Below are positions 33,509-45,201 of a stretch of DNA of 64,000 nt, piece after piece. The stretch's first letter is position 1, and the number at the start of each line of letters is the position of its first letter. Source of the stretch: Oikopleura dioica. Its lineage: Eukaryota; Chordata; Appendicularia; Copelata; Oikopleuridae. A program made the position numbers and the translations under genes. The stretch lies in the NCBI GenBank assembly GCA_907165135.1, contig OU015568.1:2501-66500 (forward strand), read 5' to 3'. The notes under the pieces are model-generated. The model was not told the origin of the DNA, did not search any database, and worked only from the letters and a program-made list of their open reading frames with translations.

Positions 33509-34706
33509 GATACGGAAGCGGCTGTCCTGCAGGAATTTTGCTCTCTAATCTCTTACTCTAGAATGCCAAGCGAAAATAACGAGAATCAAATTTGAAATTT
33601 GCGTGGTTTTATTTGTGATTTGAATGCCGGAAAAAGGCGCGACGCGGGGTTAAATAGCAGCGAGATTCAATCAGTGTTTTTGAACAAGCGGTTGTTTTTG
33701 AAAAACAATTTTGCTTTTGAAAACAAGGAAGAGAGCCCGTGGCTTTCTCTGACGGTTTTTCTAGCGGGAAATCCTTTCGGATCGATTTCTTTTCGGATGA
33801 TAAGCTGGTCGAACTTGCCAAGCAAGTTATTTTCAAAGGATTCTGGAGCCGGCGCCGCGCGTGACGAGATAAAACGCAAATTAATTTTTTTCATAATAAA
33901 AAGCAGAAAATAATAACAGCCACTTAAACTTCTCACTATGTGACCGTAGAAGTGACTGTTAATTAAGATTGAAATATATAAAAAAAGGATGAGAAAAGTA
34001 AAAGAATATGTACAAAATTTTAACAAATAAATTGAATAAAATTTGGTCAGGATTTTATAAAATAAATTTATCAAAATTGAAATCATAGAAGAAGCAAATT
34101 CCAAGGAACATACCCGGGGGAAGTTACTGTCGCGGTTCGCACCGTATCTTCTCTTACGGATGAGCTAGTTTGCGACAAGCGGACGCACTGACAGAGAGTT
34201 TGTCCGACCCCACGGCACCGAGATGATACGACGGTTTATCGGCTCGTTGGAGTAGTTGTTGTTGAAGAAGGTGTTGACGGCTATCTTGTTGTAGAAGTTG
34301 AATCGTATGAACTGTCAATAATCGAACTTTTAAAATCGCAAAGCAATGATAAGAAATATTAATAAATAGATTAAACATGCGGTTTTGCGAATTGCATATT
34401 TTTGATGAATGGACGTCAGATCGCATTATGATGAGAGCATATGAGCATTCCAATGATAAAAGTAGAAATCGTAAAGAGATGACATGATGATAACACAATT
34501 TTGGGTCAATCTGGCTCGTAAAAACTGACCATCTTTTCATTTTGAGAAGAATATCGTGAAATGATTTTCGGAAAAATGTCGGATCAATTTGGTAATACCA
34601 AGTTGACAAGACAAATTTAAACCAACGTAGAACCGAATTGACGTAAATATTTGGCCGTGAAATAATTTTTTTGTATTGCTTGAGGCGTTGTTCCCTAAGG
34701 ATATCA
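33508..34706 (-). repeat. Element 4, 5' LTR (family B)
   Basis: 1199 bp. Directly downstream (minus strand) TGGTGACTCCAAC resembles a primer-binding site complementary to a tRNA ending GTCACCA, such as tRNA-Trp. Confidence 0.93.
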
Positions 34707-34911
34707 TAACTTGAAGGTTGTAAAGACTCTTTATGAATTATCAAAACCCGAATTAAAGGTCCTTTGTGCTCAATTTCATCTGTCTGACAAAAAATCTTTT
34801 TCTCAAATGTCCAAACTTGAAATGTTCGAATTTATTGACGAAAAATTTTATTCGCTTTTTCCAAATCATCCTCGAAAAAACAACTGTCTTATTTTTGGAC
34901 CGCAAATATGA
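34707..34911 (+). pseudogene. Family C Pol tail, second part
   Basis: After the duplicated TAACT the frame of 25552-26695 resumes in phase with a SAP-like segment (LSKPELKVLCAQFHL) and the FPNHPRK-type ending seen in families A and B. It stops at 34909-34911. Confidence 0.85.
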
Positions 34912-35440
34912 ATTCAAAAGTTCTGACAGAAAAGATGCTCAAATTAATGCAAAAGATGCCCTGGTGTGGCCATACTAATACCTATACTGGAAAGAACACA
35001 AAAAATAAAATTGAATTCCTTTCTTTCACGGCCCGTTCGTCAACTTGGATAGATTTTTGATTCGAAACACAAAAATCGGTTAAACACGGATTCTTGAGCC
35101 AATTCCGTGGATTGCTTGCATGAGATCATCTTAATCAAAAAACTGTTTTTCTCATAACGTACGCGTTATTCACATCATCAAAGGCACATTAGCCAGCGTC
35201 ATTTGGCGTTTAATTCTCACAAATTTTAGGAACGCATGAACATTCAAACAATTAAAATATTCTTATTTTATTTTCTGAAAATTATTATTCTGGTAATTAT
35301 TATTTCTTCGACGATTCCTGATTCTCCTCCTTGATTTCACAATTCGACAATCACTTCTGGAAACCTTCATCGACAATGGATTGCTATCTTCTCTTCTATG
35401 ATTTCAGTTGGACTGCCGTATGTAGCTCATCCCCAGCCGA

Positions 35441-35513
35441 GTTCCGCTTAGCGGCTTGACACTGTGACCCCGTGCACCGCGGGATGGCGGTGTCTGTAAG
35501 TGCTCCTGGTAGG
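35441..35513 (+). other. 73-nt conserved LTR block, family C copy
   Basis: Differs from 14193-14265 at only three bases: two in the loop of the CCGC/GCGG hairpin and one next to the CGGG arm. Confidence 0.7.
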
Positions 35514-35691
35514 TTTTGTTGATTGAATCCCTTTTTGGCTCGATTTAAAGACGACTGGTCATCTTCTTCAAATACGACAAAACTGCACTTTCTTCAACAA
35601 GAACTTCAGCTTCAACTACAACGACAACGACTTTGCTTGGACTGACAACGATTTGGACAACGGACTTGGTTAAACTTTTTTATTTGTTTAA

Positions 35692-35747
35692 TTTCTTATC
35701 AGCAGTGATATGGCCACATAGTGGGAAGTTGAGCTGTTGATAAGAAA
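35692..35747 (+). other. Conserved LTR stem-loop, family C
   Basis: Arms TTTCTTATCAGCAG and CTGTTGATAAGAAA pair over 14 positions with one G-U. The inner hairpin is CCAC-ATA-GTGG instead of TCAC-ATA-GTGA, a compensatory change, followed by the invariant GAAGTT. Confidence 0.85.
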
Positions 35748-35837
35748 GAAAAATTAAAATATATTTCAACAGTGGAACTGCTGCAAGCGTCACGTGAACG
35801 CGACTGTAAGGTCAAAAACAAAAAGAAGACAACAATT

Positions 35838-35928
35838 GCGCGAAAAGCGCATCGCCATATTTGGAAAAGAAAATAAGCGCGCGAAATGCGCGAGCGCCTT
35901 ATTTGGAAATAATTGCACCTGCGCGAAA
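35838..35928 (+). promoter_or_regulatory. CArG / E2F-like module, family C LTR
   Basis: CCATATTTGG at 35855-35864 and CCTTATTTGG at 35897-35906 both fit CC(A/T)6GG. GCGCGAAA occurs at 35838-35845, 35879-35886 and 35921-35928. Same alternation as in family A although surrounding sequence differs. Confidence 0.6.
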
Positions 35929-36059
35929 TTGAAATTGAAAATTTTGAAAATTGAAAATCACTTCTCTTCTTACCAAATACAATAGCAGCGTTTCCGAATT
36001 TCTTGAGTTTTTCTTCGCAAGTTGCAGCTAGCTTAGAGAATAATTTCGAAATTGTATCA

Positions 36060-37208
36060 ATGACCATCGTAAAAAAAATTTTTTTTTTTCTGTTGGTTTT
36101 GAGAGGCTCAGAATCAACCAAAATGACACTCGGAAGACGGCAGAAACGCTGCAAATAAAATAAGGGCAACAAACAAAGTTACAAAATTTTGACCTCGTTT
36201 TTGGGCGATTCATGATAACGATGACCATCGAAAAAAAATTTTTTTTTTGGATTTTTTTCTGTTGGTTTCGAGAAGCTCAGAATCAACCAAAATGACGCTC
36301 GGAAGACGGCAGAAACGCTGCAAATAAAATATGGACAAAAAACGAAGTTTCAAAATTTTGACCTCGTTTTTGGGCGATTCATGAAAACGATGACCATCGA
36401 AAAAAATTTTTTTTGATTTTTTTTTCTGTTGGTTTTAAGAAGCTCAGAATCAATCAAAATGACACTCGGAAGACGCCAGAAACCGTGAAAATAAAATAAG
36501 GGCAAAAAACAAAATTCTAAAATTTTGACCTCGTTTTTGGGCGATTCATGATAACGATGACCATCGAAAAAAATTTTTTTTTTTAATTTTTTTTCTGTTG
36601 GTTTTGAGAGGCTCAGAATCAACCAAAATGACGCTTGGAAGACGGCAGAAAAGCTGCAAATAAAATTAGAGCAAATAACAAAATTTCAAAATTTTGACAT
36701 CGTTTTTGGGCGATTCATGATAACGATGACCAACGAAAAAAATTTTTTTTTTGGATTACTTTTCTGTTGGTTTTGAGAAGCTCAGAATCAACCAAAATGA
36801 CGCTCGGAAGACGACAGAAACGCTTCAAATAAAATTAGAGCAAAAAACAAAGTTTCTTAATTTTTACCTCGTTTTTGGGCGATTCATGATAACGATGACC
36901 ATCGAAAAAAATTTTTTAATTTTATTTTTTTGTTGGTTTTGAGAAGCTCAGAATCAACCAAAATGACGCTCGGAAGACAGCAGAAACGCTGCAAATAAAA
37001 TAAGCGCAAAAAACGAAGTTTCAAAATTTTGACCTCGTTTTTGGGCGATTCATGATAACGATGACCATCGAAAAAAAATTTTTTTTTTTGAATTTTTTTT
37101 TCTGTTGATTTTGAGAAGCTCATCAACCAAAATGACGCTCGGAAGACGGAAGAAACCGTGCAAATAAAATAAGGGCAAAAAACGAAGTTCAAAAATTATG
37201 ACCTCGTT
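36060..37208. repeat. Satellite, array 3
   Basis: Seven units in the same orientation as array 2, of a variant type (TCTGTTGGTTTTGAGA). Part of it, from about 36300, recurs as a multi-unit block near 46850-47700. Confidence 0.92.
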
Positions 37209-38400
37209 TGATACGGAAGCGGCTGTCCTGCAGGAATTTTGCTCGATCTCTAACTCTAGAATGCCAAGCGAAAATAACGAGAATCAAATTTTAAATTTGC
37301 GTGGTTTTATTTGTGATTTGAATGACGGAAAAAGGCGCGACGCGGGGTTAAATAGCAGCGAGATTCGATCAGTGTTTTTGAACAAGCGGTTGTTTTTGAA
37401 AAACAATTTTTCTTTCGAAAACAAGGAAGAGAGCCCGTGGCTTCTTTTAGCGGTTTTTCTTGCGGGAAATCCTTTCGGATCGATTTCTTTTCGGAAGAGG
37501 AGCTGGTCGAACTTGCCAAGCAAGTTATTTTCAAAGGTTTCGGGAGCCGGCGCCGCGCGTGACGAGATAAAACGCAAATTAATTATTTTTTCATAATAAA
37601 AGCAGAAAATAATAACAGCCACTTAAACTTCTCACTATGTGACCGTAGAAGTGACTGTTAATTATGATTGAAATAAATAAAGGATGAGAAAAGTAAAAGA
37701 ATATATACAAAATTTTAACAAATAAATTGAATAAAATTTGGTCAGGATTTTATAAAATAAATTTATCAAAATTGAAATCATAGAAGAAGCAAATTCCAAG
37801 GAACATACCCGGGGAAGTTACTGTCGCGGTTCGCACCGTATCTTCTCTTACGGATGAGCTAGTTTGCGACAAGCGGACGCACTGACAGAGAGTTTGTCCG
37901 ACCCCACGGCACCGAGATGATACGACGGTTTATCTGCTCGTTGGAGTTGTTGTTGTTGAAGAAGGTGTTGACGGCTGTTCTGTTGTAGACATTGAATCGT
38001 ATGTACTGTCAATAATCGAACTTTAAAATCGCAAAGCAATGATAAGAAATATCAATAAATAGATTAAACATGCGGTTTTGCGAATTGCATATTTTTGATG
38101 AATTGACGTCAGATCGCATTATGATGAGAGCATATGAGCATTCCAATGATAAAAGTAGAAATCGTAAAGAGATGACATGATGATAAGACAATTTTGGGTC
38201 AATCTGGCTCGTAAAAACTGACCATCTTTTCATTTTGAGAAGAATATCGTGAAATGATTTTTGAAAAAAATGTCTGATCAATTTGGTGATACCAAGCTGA
38301 CAAGACAAATTTAAACCAACGTAGAACCGAATTGACGTAAATACTTGGCCGTGAAATAAATTTTTTGTGTTGCTTGAGGCGTTGTTCCCTAAGGATATCA
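37209..38400 (-). repeat. Element 5, 3' LTR (family B)
   Basis: 1192 bp. It differs from its partner mainly by single bases missing in an A-run and a G-run. Stem-loop at 37613-37660. Confidence 0.92.
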
Positions 38401-38449
38401 CTGTGACCTTCCATGGGTCGCAAACGAGCATCTTTTTCGCCTTTCTTTT

Positions 38450-41400
38450 TCATATTTCAGTTTCAAAGTCTGGAAGAAAAACAAGAACATTTTTTCGCAT
38501 CGGATGATTTGGAAATTTTTTCAGCAATTCTGTTTCGATAGATGCCTGTAAGATTGTCTTTGAACAGTTTTTAAATTTACAGGATAAATCATAAAAAGCG
38601 CAAACAGTCTTTAGCTCGGGGACAGTTAGTTCGTACAACGTTCGCTCTTTTTGCACTCTAAAGACCGCAAAAAAAAGAAGTTGTCCGTTTCTCGATTTAC
38701 GCCAATTCGGATACTCTCTACGAATAGTTTCCTTCACTTTTATCTGAAGTTTCGCCCTTGATTCCTCGAGATCAAAGTCCTGATTCATTTTAAAAAGGAT
38801 GAATAAAAGTGAGTCTCTTGTTAATTCGTTTAGTTTGATAAATATACCATTCTCAACATAAGTTTCCTCTATGTCGTCTGTATTTTTCCATTTATCATTA
38901 AGGTGTTCAAAAAAGTCAAGATCATGATTTTCCATTTTAATAAGAATTGACATGTTTTCCAAATTATTTTCGACTGTAAATTTTGCAATTTTACGCTCGA
39001 CAACGGAATCATCAGATCTTTCCCTTCTACGTTTAAGAGCAACTAGCGGATCAATTTCGGGCAATTTATCATACGATGTCAAATTAACAGAAAACTCAGA
39101 ATCAGAACTTGATTTCTCGGAATCCAGCACAATGTTTGATCCATTTCCTACTTGATTCAAATCAGATTCTTGATTACGATAAATTTTCGGTAATGGCATT
39201 TCTATCAAAAGAGTCGATGAGGATGATAAATTTTCTTGTTCTGAAGAAGAACTAGACCGCTCCCGATAAGGTTCCGATTGTAATGACTGATCTGACATTT
39301 CAGAGGATAAAGGTTCATGCGCTTTTTCCGATTCTTTTCCTGTAGAGAAATTTTCATCAAATCGACCAAGGGAATCCTTCGAAAAAAGACAGTTTTCAGA
39401 AAACATTTCAAAAAGCTCGAGATCATTTTCTTGTGGTTTTGTCACAATCTTGGGGTATTTTTCAACATCAGTATTCGTCTCTGTAATTGAATTTCGCTGA
39501 GAATAGATTTTTATATGCTCTGCATGCCGCCTTAATTCGCCCTTATCATTTTTAACAGTGTACCAAAGACCACTCGGGGATTTAAACGTTACTTCATAAG
39601 GACCTAAAAACGGAGGGAATTTTTCGCGGAAATTTTTGATAAGAACTTTATCGCCTAAATCATATTCTTTGAAACGTGGATTATCGAATTTGATCATTCT
39701 TTTTTGCTTTTCTTGTTCTATTTTTGCCCGAATTTTCTCAAAGTCAACGTCGATTTTATCTCCATATGTACGCCAATAAGGGTCTTGAAAATGATGACTG
39801 CTTTTTACACCAGTTTCTACACAAAATGGGGTTGTTCCCAGTACTGTATGTAAACTACTGTTTATTTCGTGAACAATTTCAAACAGAAAAATATCCCAAT
39901 TCACCCAATTTGAACGAGCCCTAAGCCTGGCTTTTATGGTTCTATTGACGTTTTCAACTTGCCCGTTAGATTGGGGATGACGCGGGGGAATATAATGCAC
40001 CCCAATTTTATTTTCTTTCAAAAATTTCTCAATCAAAACGTGTTCCTTCGCGTTATCTAAAACCATATATTTTGGAAATTTTGGATTTCTAAATAATACG
40101 CTCCGGAATTTTTGCAGTAAATATTCCGATTTTTTAGAAGATAAGGGCTCCGCATAAACTTTCTTGCTAAAACCGTCAATAACCACCATTACATATTTAT
40201 GACCAAAATCAGTTTCTTGAAGTGGGCCGATTAAATCGAAGTACAAAATTTCAAAAGGGCCGCTTGGTGTTTCGGATTTACCTAAAGGAGGTTTGTTAGG
40301 CTGTAAATTTGGTTTTGAAATTTGACATTTGTGACATGATTTTATAAAGCTCGCGACGGTATTTTTTAATCCCGGCCAAAAATACTTCCTAGAAATTTTT
40401 TCGGCTGTTATATCGATTCCGAAATGAGAGTGATCATGATATTCGCTGCAAATTGTCTCTGTCAATGCCTCGGGGACGCAAAATCTTTTTTGATACGCTG
40501 GAAAATTTATAGCTAGTTCCCCGGATTCCAGGATTTCCAGGTCAGGTCTACGTAAAAAGAATGGGTAAAGCTCACTTGGTGGGTTATTTGGCCATCTATC
40601 AATACTAACAAAACGTCTAACTTGTGATAATACTCGGTCAGATTTTTGAAACTCTACAAATGATTCAGGGGTAAATTTAATTTGATTGATTGAACAATTT
40701 AAAGTATTACGACTAAGGCAATCACTGATTTTCATTTGATGAGTCTTTCTCTGTTCAATTCGAAACGAAAAGCCTTGAAGCTCCGTAAACCATCTCTGAA
40801 TTTTTAAATTACTTGTCTTGAAGGATTGAGCGTATTTTACACAAGAATTATCAGTTATCCAAAGAAAATCGACATAAGCCAGATAAGCCCTCCATCGTTC
40901 CATACATGTTTTTCCACTATAAAGCTCTTTTTCTAATGTCCCGTATTTCTGTTGTGCCGGCGTAAAATTAAGCGAGTGGTAAGCTATCGGTTGCAGGCAA
41001 TTATGCGAATGATGGTGATTTTTATTTCGCTCCGCGCAAAGATAAAGAACTCCACCCAGACTATGATTAGATGCGTCAGTCTCAAGTACAAAAACTCCGT
41101 CATTTAATGGGGGGATTTTGAGCTCAAGAGTGTTATGACAGATGATACTTTTGAGCTTTTCAAGTGAAATCGTTGCCTCTTTTGTCCAACAAAATGAACC
41201 TCTGTACGTTTTTGAAATTTCCACTCCGAGGGGTGCAAAATTTTTAATAAATTTTCTGTGCTGCGACAGAAGTCCAAAAAGAGATTGTGCCTCCTCACGG
41301 TTTCTTGGAATAGAAAGATTTTTAACCGCTTCGATTTTGTCCTGTGATGGCCGTATTCTTCCATTAAAAATTTCAAAACCCAAAATGCATGCTTTTCGCT

Positions 41401-42915
41401 CAAAGAAACTCGCTTTATCAATATTTATTCGTAGATTATTTTGATCTAAAATTTGAAAAAATTTAGTTAAATTGGCTAGGTGTTCCTCTTCTGTTCTTGA
41501 ATGGACAACTAAATCGTCAAGATATGCGCAAATTTCCGTTTTTGGCGTGTCTCGTAAAATAACATCCATGCATTTTGCGAAATGAATAGGGGCATTTTTA
41601 AGACCCATTGGAAGTCTTTTCCAAGTGAATTGTCCGTCTTCAGTCGAGAAAGCTAGTTTTTCTCGCGATTCCTCATCTACGAGGCACTGATGAAACCCTT
41701 TGCGCAAATCCACACAAGAAAAAATAAGGCTATTTTCTAAAAACCCTAAAACGTCCTCAATTTGTTGCAACGGATGATGCTGCTGAAGCGTAAATGAATT
41801 TAATTTTCTGTAATCAATACATAATCTGAATGTTCCATTTCGTTTTCTTACGAGTAACGCAGGGCTATTATATGGTGAATTAATTCGCATTATCATGTCT
41901 TGCCGAAGGTAGGAGGAAAGAGTACCGGACATTACTCCCCGCAAGGCATATGGCGTTCTGTACATGTTGCTACAAATTGGGCGATCAGTTTCCAATTCAA
42001 TCGAAAATTTTTCAAGGTTCGAGACAGGCAAATCATCGTCCTCATCTTGAAATAAATGGGTGTACATACCAAGAAGACCAAAAAATACTGGCTGATTGCT
42101 TTTCGATAGATCGCCTATTTTCAAGCGCGAAAGAAGAAAATTCAGATCTTTTTTTGAGGGCTTTATGCATGCGATCTCAGCTATTTCCGCCAGTTGTGCA
42201 AAGGCCGTGCCAGCAGGAATTTTAACTGTAGAATTCAAGGGATTTATTACAAGAATACGAAAAAATGGATTCTCGGGATCAACTCTCTGAAATGATTCTA
42301 TTAATTCGAGCTTCGAATTTTTGAGCTGGCTTTTTTCTAAAAAAAGGTTCATGGATCTACTCAAATGAGGAATCCTCAAATCTATTATTTGCTCACTTTT
42401 GCCTCTAAATGTGTAATTTTGATCAGAAACGGCATAAAAACTGTCATGCTCGATGTTATTAACTTTTGGGCTTTTTGATGAATCATTGCATAAATTTGCC
42501 ATTCGCTCGATAGGACCAGATTTTACTAGACGATTACGATGAAGATTGATCATTATTTCATTAGATTTGAGTGCTTCCGAACCGAGAATTGCCTCACAAT
42601 TGTCATTTACAATGTAAAATCGCGATTTACCCCATTTTTCCGTTTTAACATGAAAATCACATTCAACAAAACCAAGAATTTCAATACTTCCTCCACCATA
42701 ATTTTTAGCAAAAATATCAGGGGCATGAATTTTAACATTATCGGGAATAAATGATTTGGGCAAAAGATTAAGTTGGGAGCCTGAATCGACGAGCATTTTT
42801 ATTTTATTTGAAAAATTGTCATTTCTACAAAATATTGTAATCCAATGCGAAAAATTGAACAAGTCCTTGGAACTGGTGCCTGACCAGGGCTTTCAGTTCC
42901 GTTTACTCGTTTTTT
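38450..42915 (-). pseudogene. Element 5 Pol, intact from protease to tail but with a break before the protease
   Basis: A single frame of about 1450 codons covers protease (DSG), RT (AYLDDL), RNase H, integrase (HHCC, catalytic D, D, E, GPY module) and the extension with SAP-like end. The frame entered from the -1 heptamer (42909-42915) meets a stop near 42805 because a T-run is five long where element 4 has six, so fusion to Gag is lost as the sequence stands. Otherwise this is the best family B Pol and repairs the integrase lesion seen in element 4. Confidence 0.9.
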
Positions 42916-44008
42916 GAAGTTTCTTCTCCCTCGACCCGAGCAGCTCTGTAAATTCTGTCGGGATTATCGGGACAAGCCGTTTTCATGTGGCCTTTTTTCT
43001 GACAAAAATGACAGGTTATAAAGGGGCAATGCGATCTGAAATGAGTGTCTGTGTTACAAAATCCACAAAATCGTCGAGGCCTAGGCCGATCTGAGTTTGG
43101 CGCGCCCAAATTTCGACTTTGAAAATTCCGTTGCTGGTTATTTTGACGCGTCAAACTCTGATTGTTGCGGCGATCAACTTCTAATTTTGCAATTGTCGCC
43201 GTTAGTTTTTCGATTTGATCATGAAGCGCACACGCCCGTTTTTCCGCCGCCTCTTCTGATTTTTTCTGTTCAATTTTCAATTGAGCAATTTGATCCTCGA
43301 AGGACATTGTCGATTTCGAAATTAAGTCAGAAGTCGACTGGAAGAACGAGCCAAGTTTCGCGTCAATTTCGATTTGGGCAATTTTGGGGATAGTCTCATT
43401 TCGTTTTCTTTTGTCAAGAAATTTGGAAATTTCCTCGGGGGTTTTTTCAAGCATACACTGATCGCGAAGAAAATTCTGCAGTTCGGGCGTGAGCGATTTT
43501 CTAAATTGCGCGTCGATAATGAATTCTCTCGCGTCCGGTTTCTGCGTTATTTTCTCCGCCACCGTTTTTACACGTGACAAAAAATCTCGAATTTTTCATT
43601 ATTCTCACTCTTACGAGCGAGATTTTCCATTTTTCTTTGTTTCGAAGGATCTTTTCCTCGGGCGATTCGTCGCCAAAAACAGACGTCAAAAAGACAATTT
43701 TTCCTCAGCTGATTCAAATCCGTAAAGATCTTCCCCGTATTCCCTAAGAAATTCTGGCTCGCATGAATTATAAACAAAAGAACTTGACAGGCGCGAAAAT
43801 TGAGCCTCGAGGTCCTCTTTGTTTTCGGGTTTGTTTTCCGCGAGAGATTTCTCAAAAATCCATTTTGCTCGCTGTAATTTGTCTTTGATTGAAGAGTTTA
43901 TCAAATTAAATTCAAAATTTCTCATTCCTAATCTTATCATCTGATTTGGAGAAACCGAAAAAGCGCATGACTCTTGTACAGTACCTCTTCAGGAGTTGGA
44001 GTCACCAT
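42903..44008 (-). pseudogene. Element 5 Gag, several homopolymer frameshifts
   Basis: Compared with element 4, single bases are missing in A/T-runs near 43962, 43692 and 43580, and there are changes near 43635, so the frame is split into pieces (about 43686-43940 and 42903-43580). The C-terminal piece keeps the coiled coil and both zinc knuckles and lacks the nonsense codon of element 4. Confidence 0.88.
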
Positions 44009-45201
44009 GATACGGAAGCGGCTGTCCTGCAGGAATTTTGCTCGATCTCTAACTCTAGAATGCCAAGCGAAAATAACGAGAATCAAATTTTAAATTTGCG
44101 TGGTTTTATTTGTGATTTGAATGACGGAAAAAGGCGCGACGCGGGGTTAAATAGCAGCGAGATTCGATCAGTGTTTTTGAACAAGCGGTTGTTTTTGAAA
44201 AACAATTTTTCTTTCGAAAACAAGGAAGAGAGCCCGTGGCTTCTTTTAGCGGTTTTTCTTGCGGGAAATCCTTTCGGATCGATTTCTTTTCGGAAGAGGA
44301 GCTGGTCGAACTTGCCAAGCAAGTTATTTTCAAAGGTTTCGGGAGCCGGCGCCGCGCGTGACGAGATAAAACGCAAATTAATTATTTTTTCATAATAAAA
44401 AGCAGAAAATAATAACAGCCACTTAAACTTCTCACTATGTGACCGTAGAAGTGACTGTTAATTATGATTGAAATAAATAAAGGATGAGAAAAGTAAAAGA
44501 ATATATACAAAATTTTAACAAATAAATTGAATAAAATTTGGTCAGGATTTTATAAAATAAATTTATCAAAATTGAAATCATAGAAGAAGCAAATTCCAAG
44601 GAACATACCCGGGGGAAGTTACTGTCGCGGTTCGCACCGTATCTTCTCTTACGGATGAGCTAGTTTGCGACAAGCGGACGCACTGACAGAGAGTTTGTCC
44701 GACCCCACGGCACCGAGATGATACGACGGTTTATCTGCTCGTTGGAGTTGTTGTTGTTGAAGAAGGTGTTGACGGCTGTTCTGTTGTAGACATTGAATCG
44801 TATGTACTGTCAATAATCGAACTTTAAAATCGCAAAGCAATGATAAGAAATATCAATAAATAGATTAAACATGCGGTTTTGCGAATTGCATATTTTTGAT
44901 GAATTGACGTCAGATCGCATTATGATGAGAGCATATGAGCATTCCAATGATAAAAGTAGAAATCGTAAAGAGATGACATGATGATAAGACAATTTTGGGT
45001 CAATCTGGCTCGTAAAAACTGACCATCTTTTCATTTTGAGAAGAATATCGTGAAATGATTTTTGAAAAAAATGTCTGATCAATTTGGTGATACCAAGCTG
45101 ACAAGACAAATTTAAACCAACGTAGAACCGAATTGACGTAAATACTTGGCCGTGAAATAAATTTTTTGTGTTGCTTGAGGCGTTGTTCCCTAAGGATATC
45201 A
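44008..45201 (-). repeat. Element 5, 5' LTR (family B)
   Basis: 1194 bp. Stem-loop at 44413-44460. The final A of the LTR is the first base of the gag ATG. Confidence 0.92.

Larger units (their letters stand above)
26696..34706 (-). mobile_element. LTR retrotransposon element 4, Ty3/gypsy-type, family B, full length
   Basis: 8011 bp with LTRs of 1199 bp each (26696-27894, 33508-34706), termini TGATA...TATCA, and TSD TAACT (26691-26695 and 34707-34711). Inserted into the pol tail of the family C element. Gag has a premature TGA and pol a one-base insertion, so as given it is not autonomous. Confidence 0.95.
25552..36059 (+). mobile_element. LTR element of family C, 5'-truncated, split by element 4
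   Basis: Begins in the integrase C-terminus, continues through the acidic tail, is interrupted at 26695 by element 4, resumes at 34707 and ends in one LTR (34976-36059). It is related to family A (same tail order, LTR termini TAATA...TATCA) but clearly diverged. With no 5' half it has no target duplication to check. The right end abuts satellite. Confidence 0.88.
34976..36059 (+). repeat. Family C LTR
   Basis: 1084 bp by homology of termini with family A (TAATA...GTATCA). Holds the 73-nt conserved block (35441-35513), the stem-loop (35692-35747) and CArG/E2F-like motifs (35838-35928). Confidence 0.85.
37209..45201 (-). mobile_element. LTR retrotransposon element 5, family B, full length
   Basis: 7993 bp, LTRs 37209-38400 (1192 bp) and 44008-45201 (1194 bp), TSD TCGTT (37204-37208 and 45202-45206) inside a satellite unit. 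Close relative of element 4 but a separate insertion. Several one-base losses in homopolymer runs disrupt gag and the start of protease. Confidence 0.95.
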
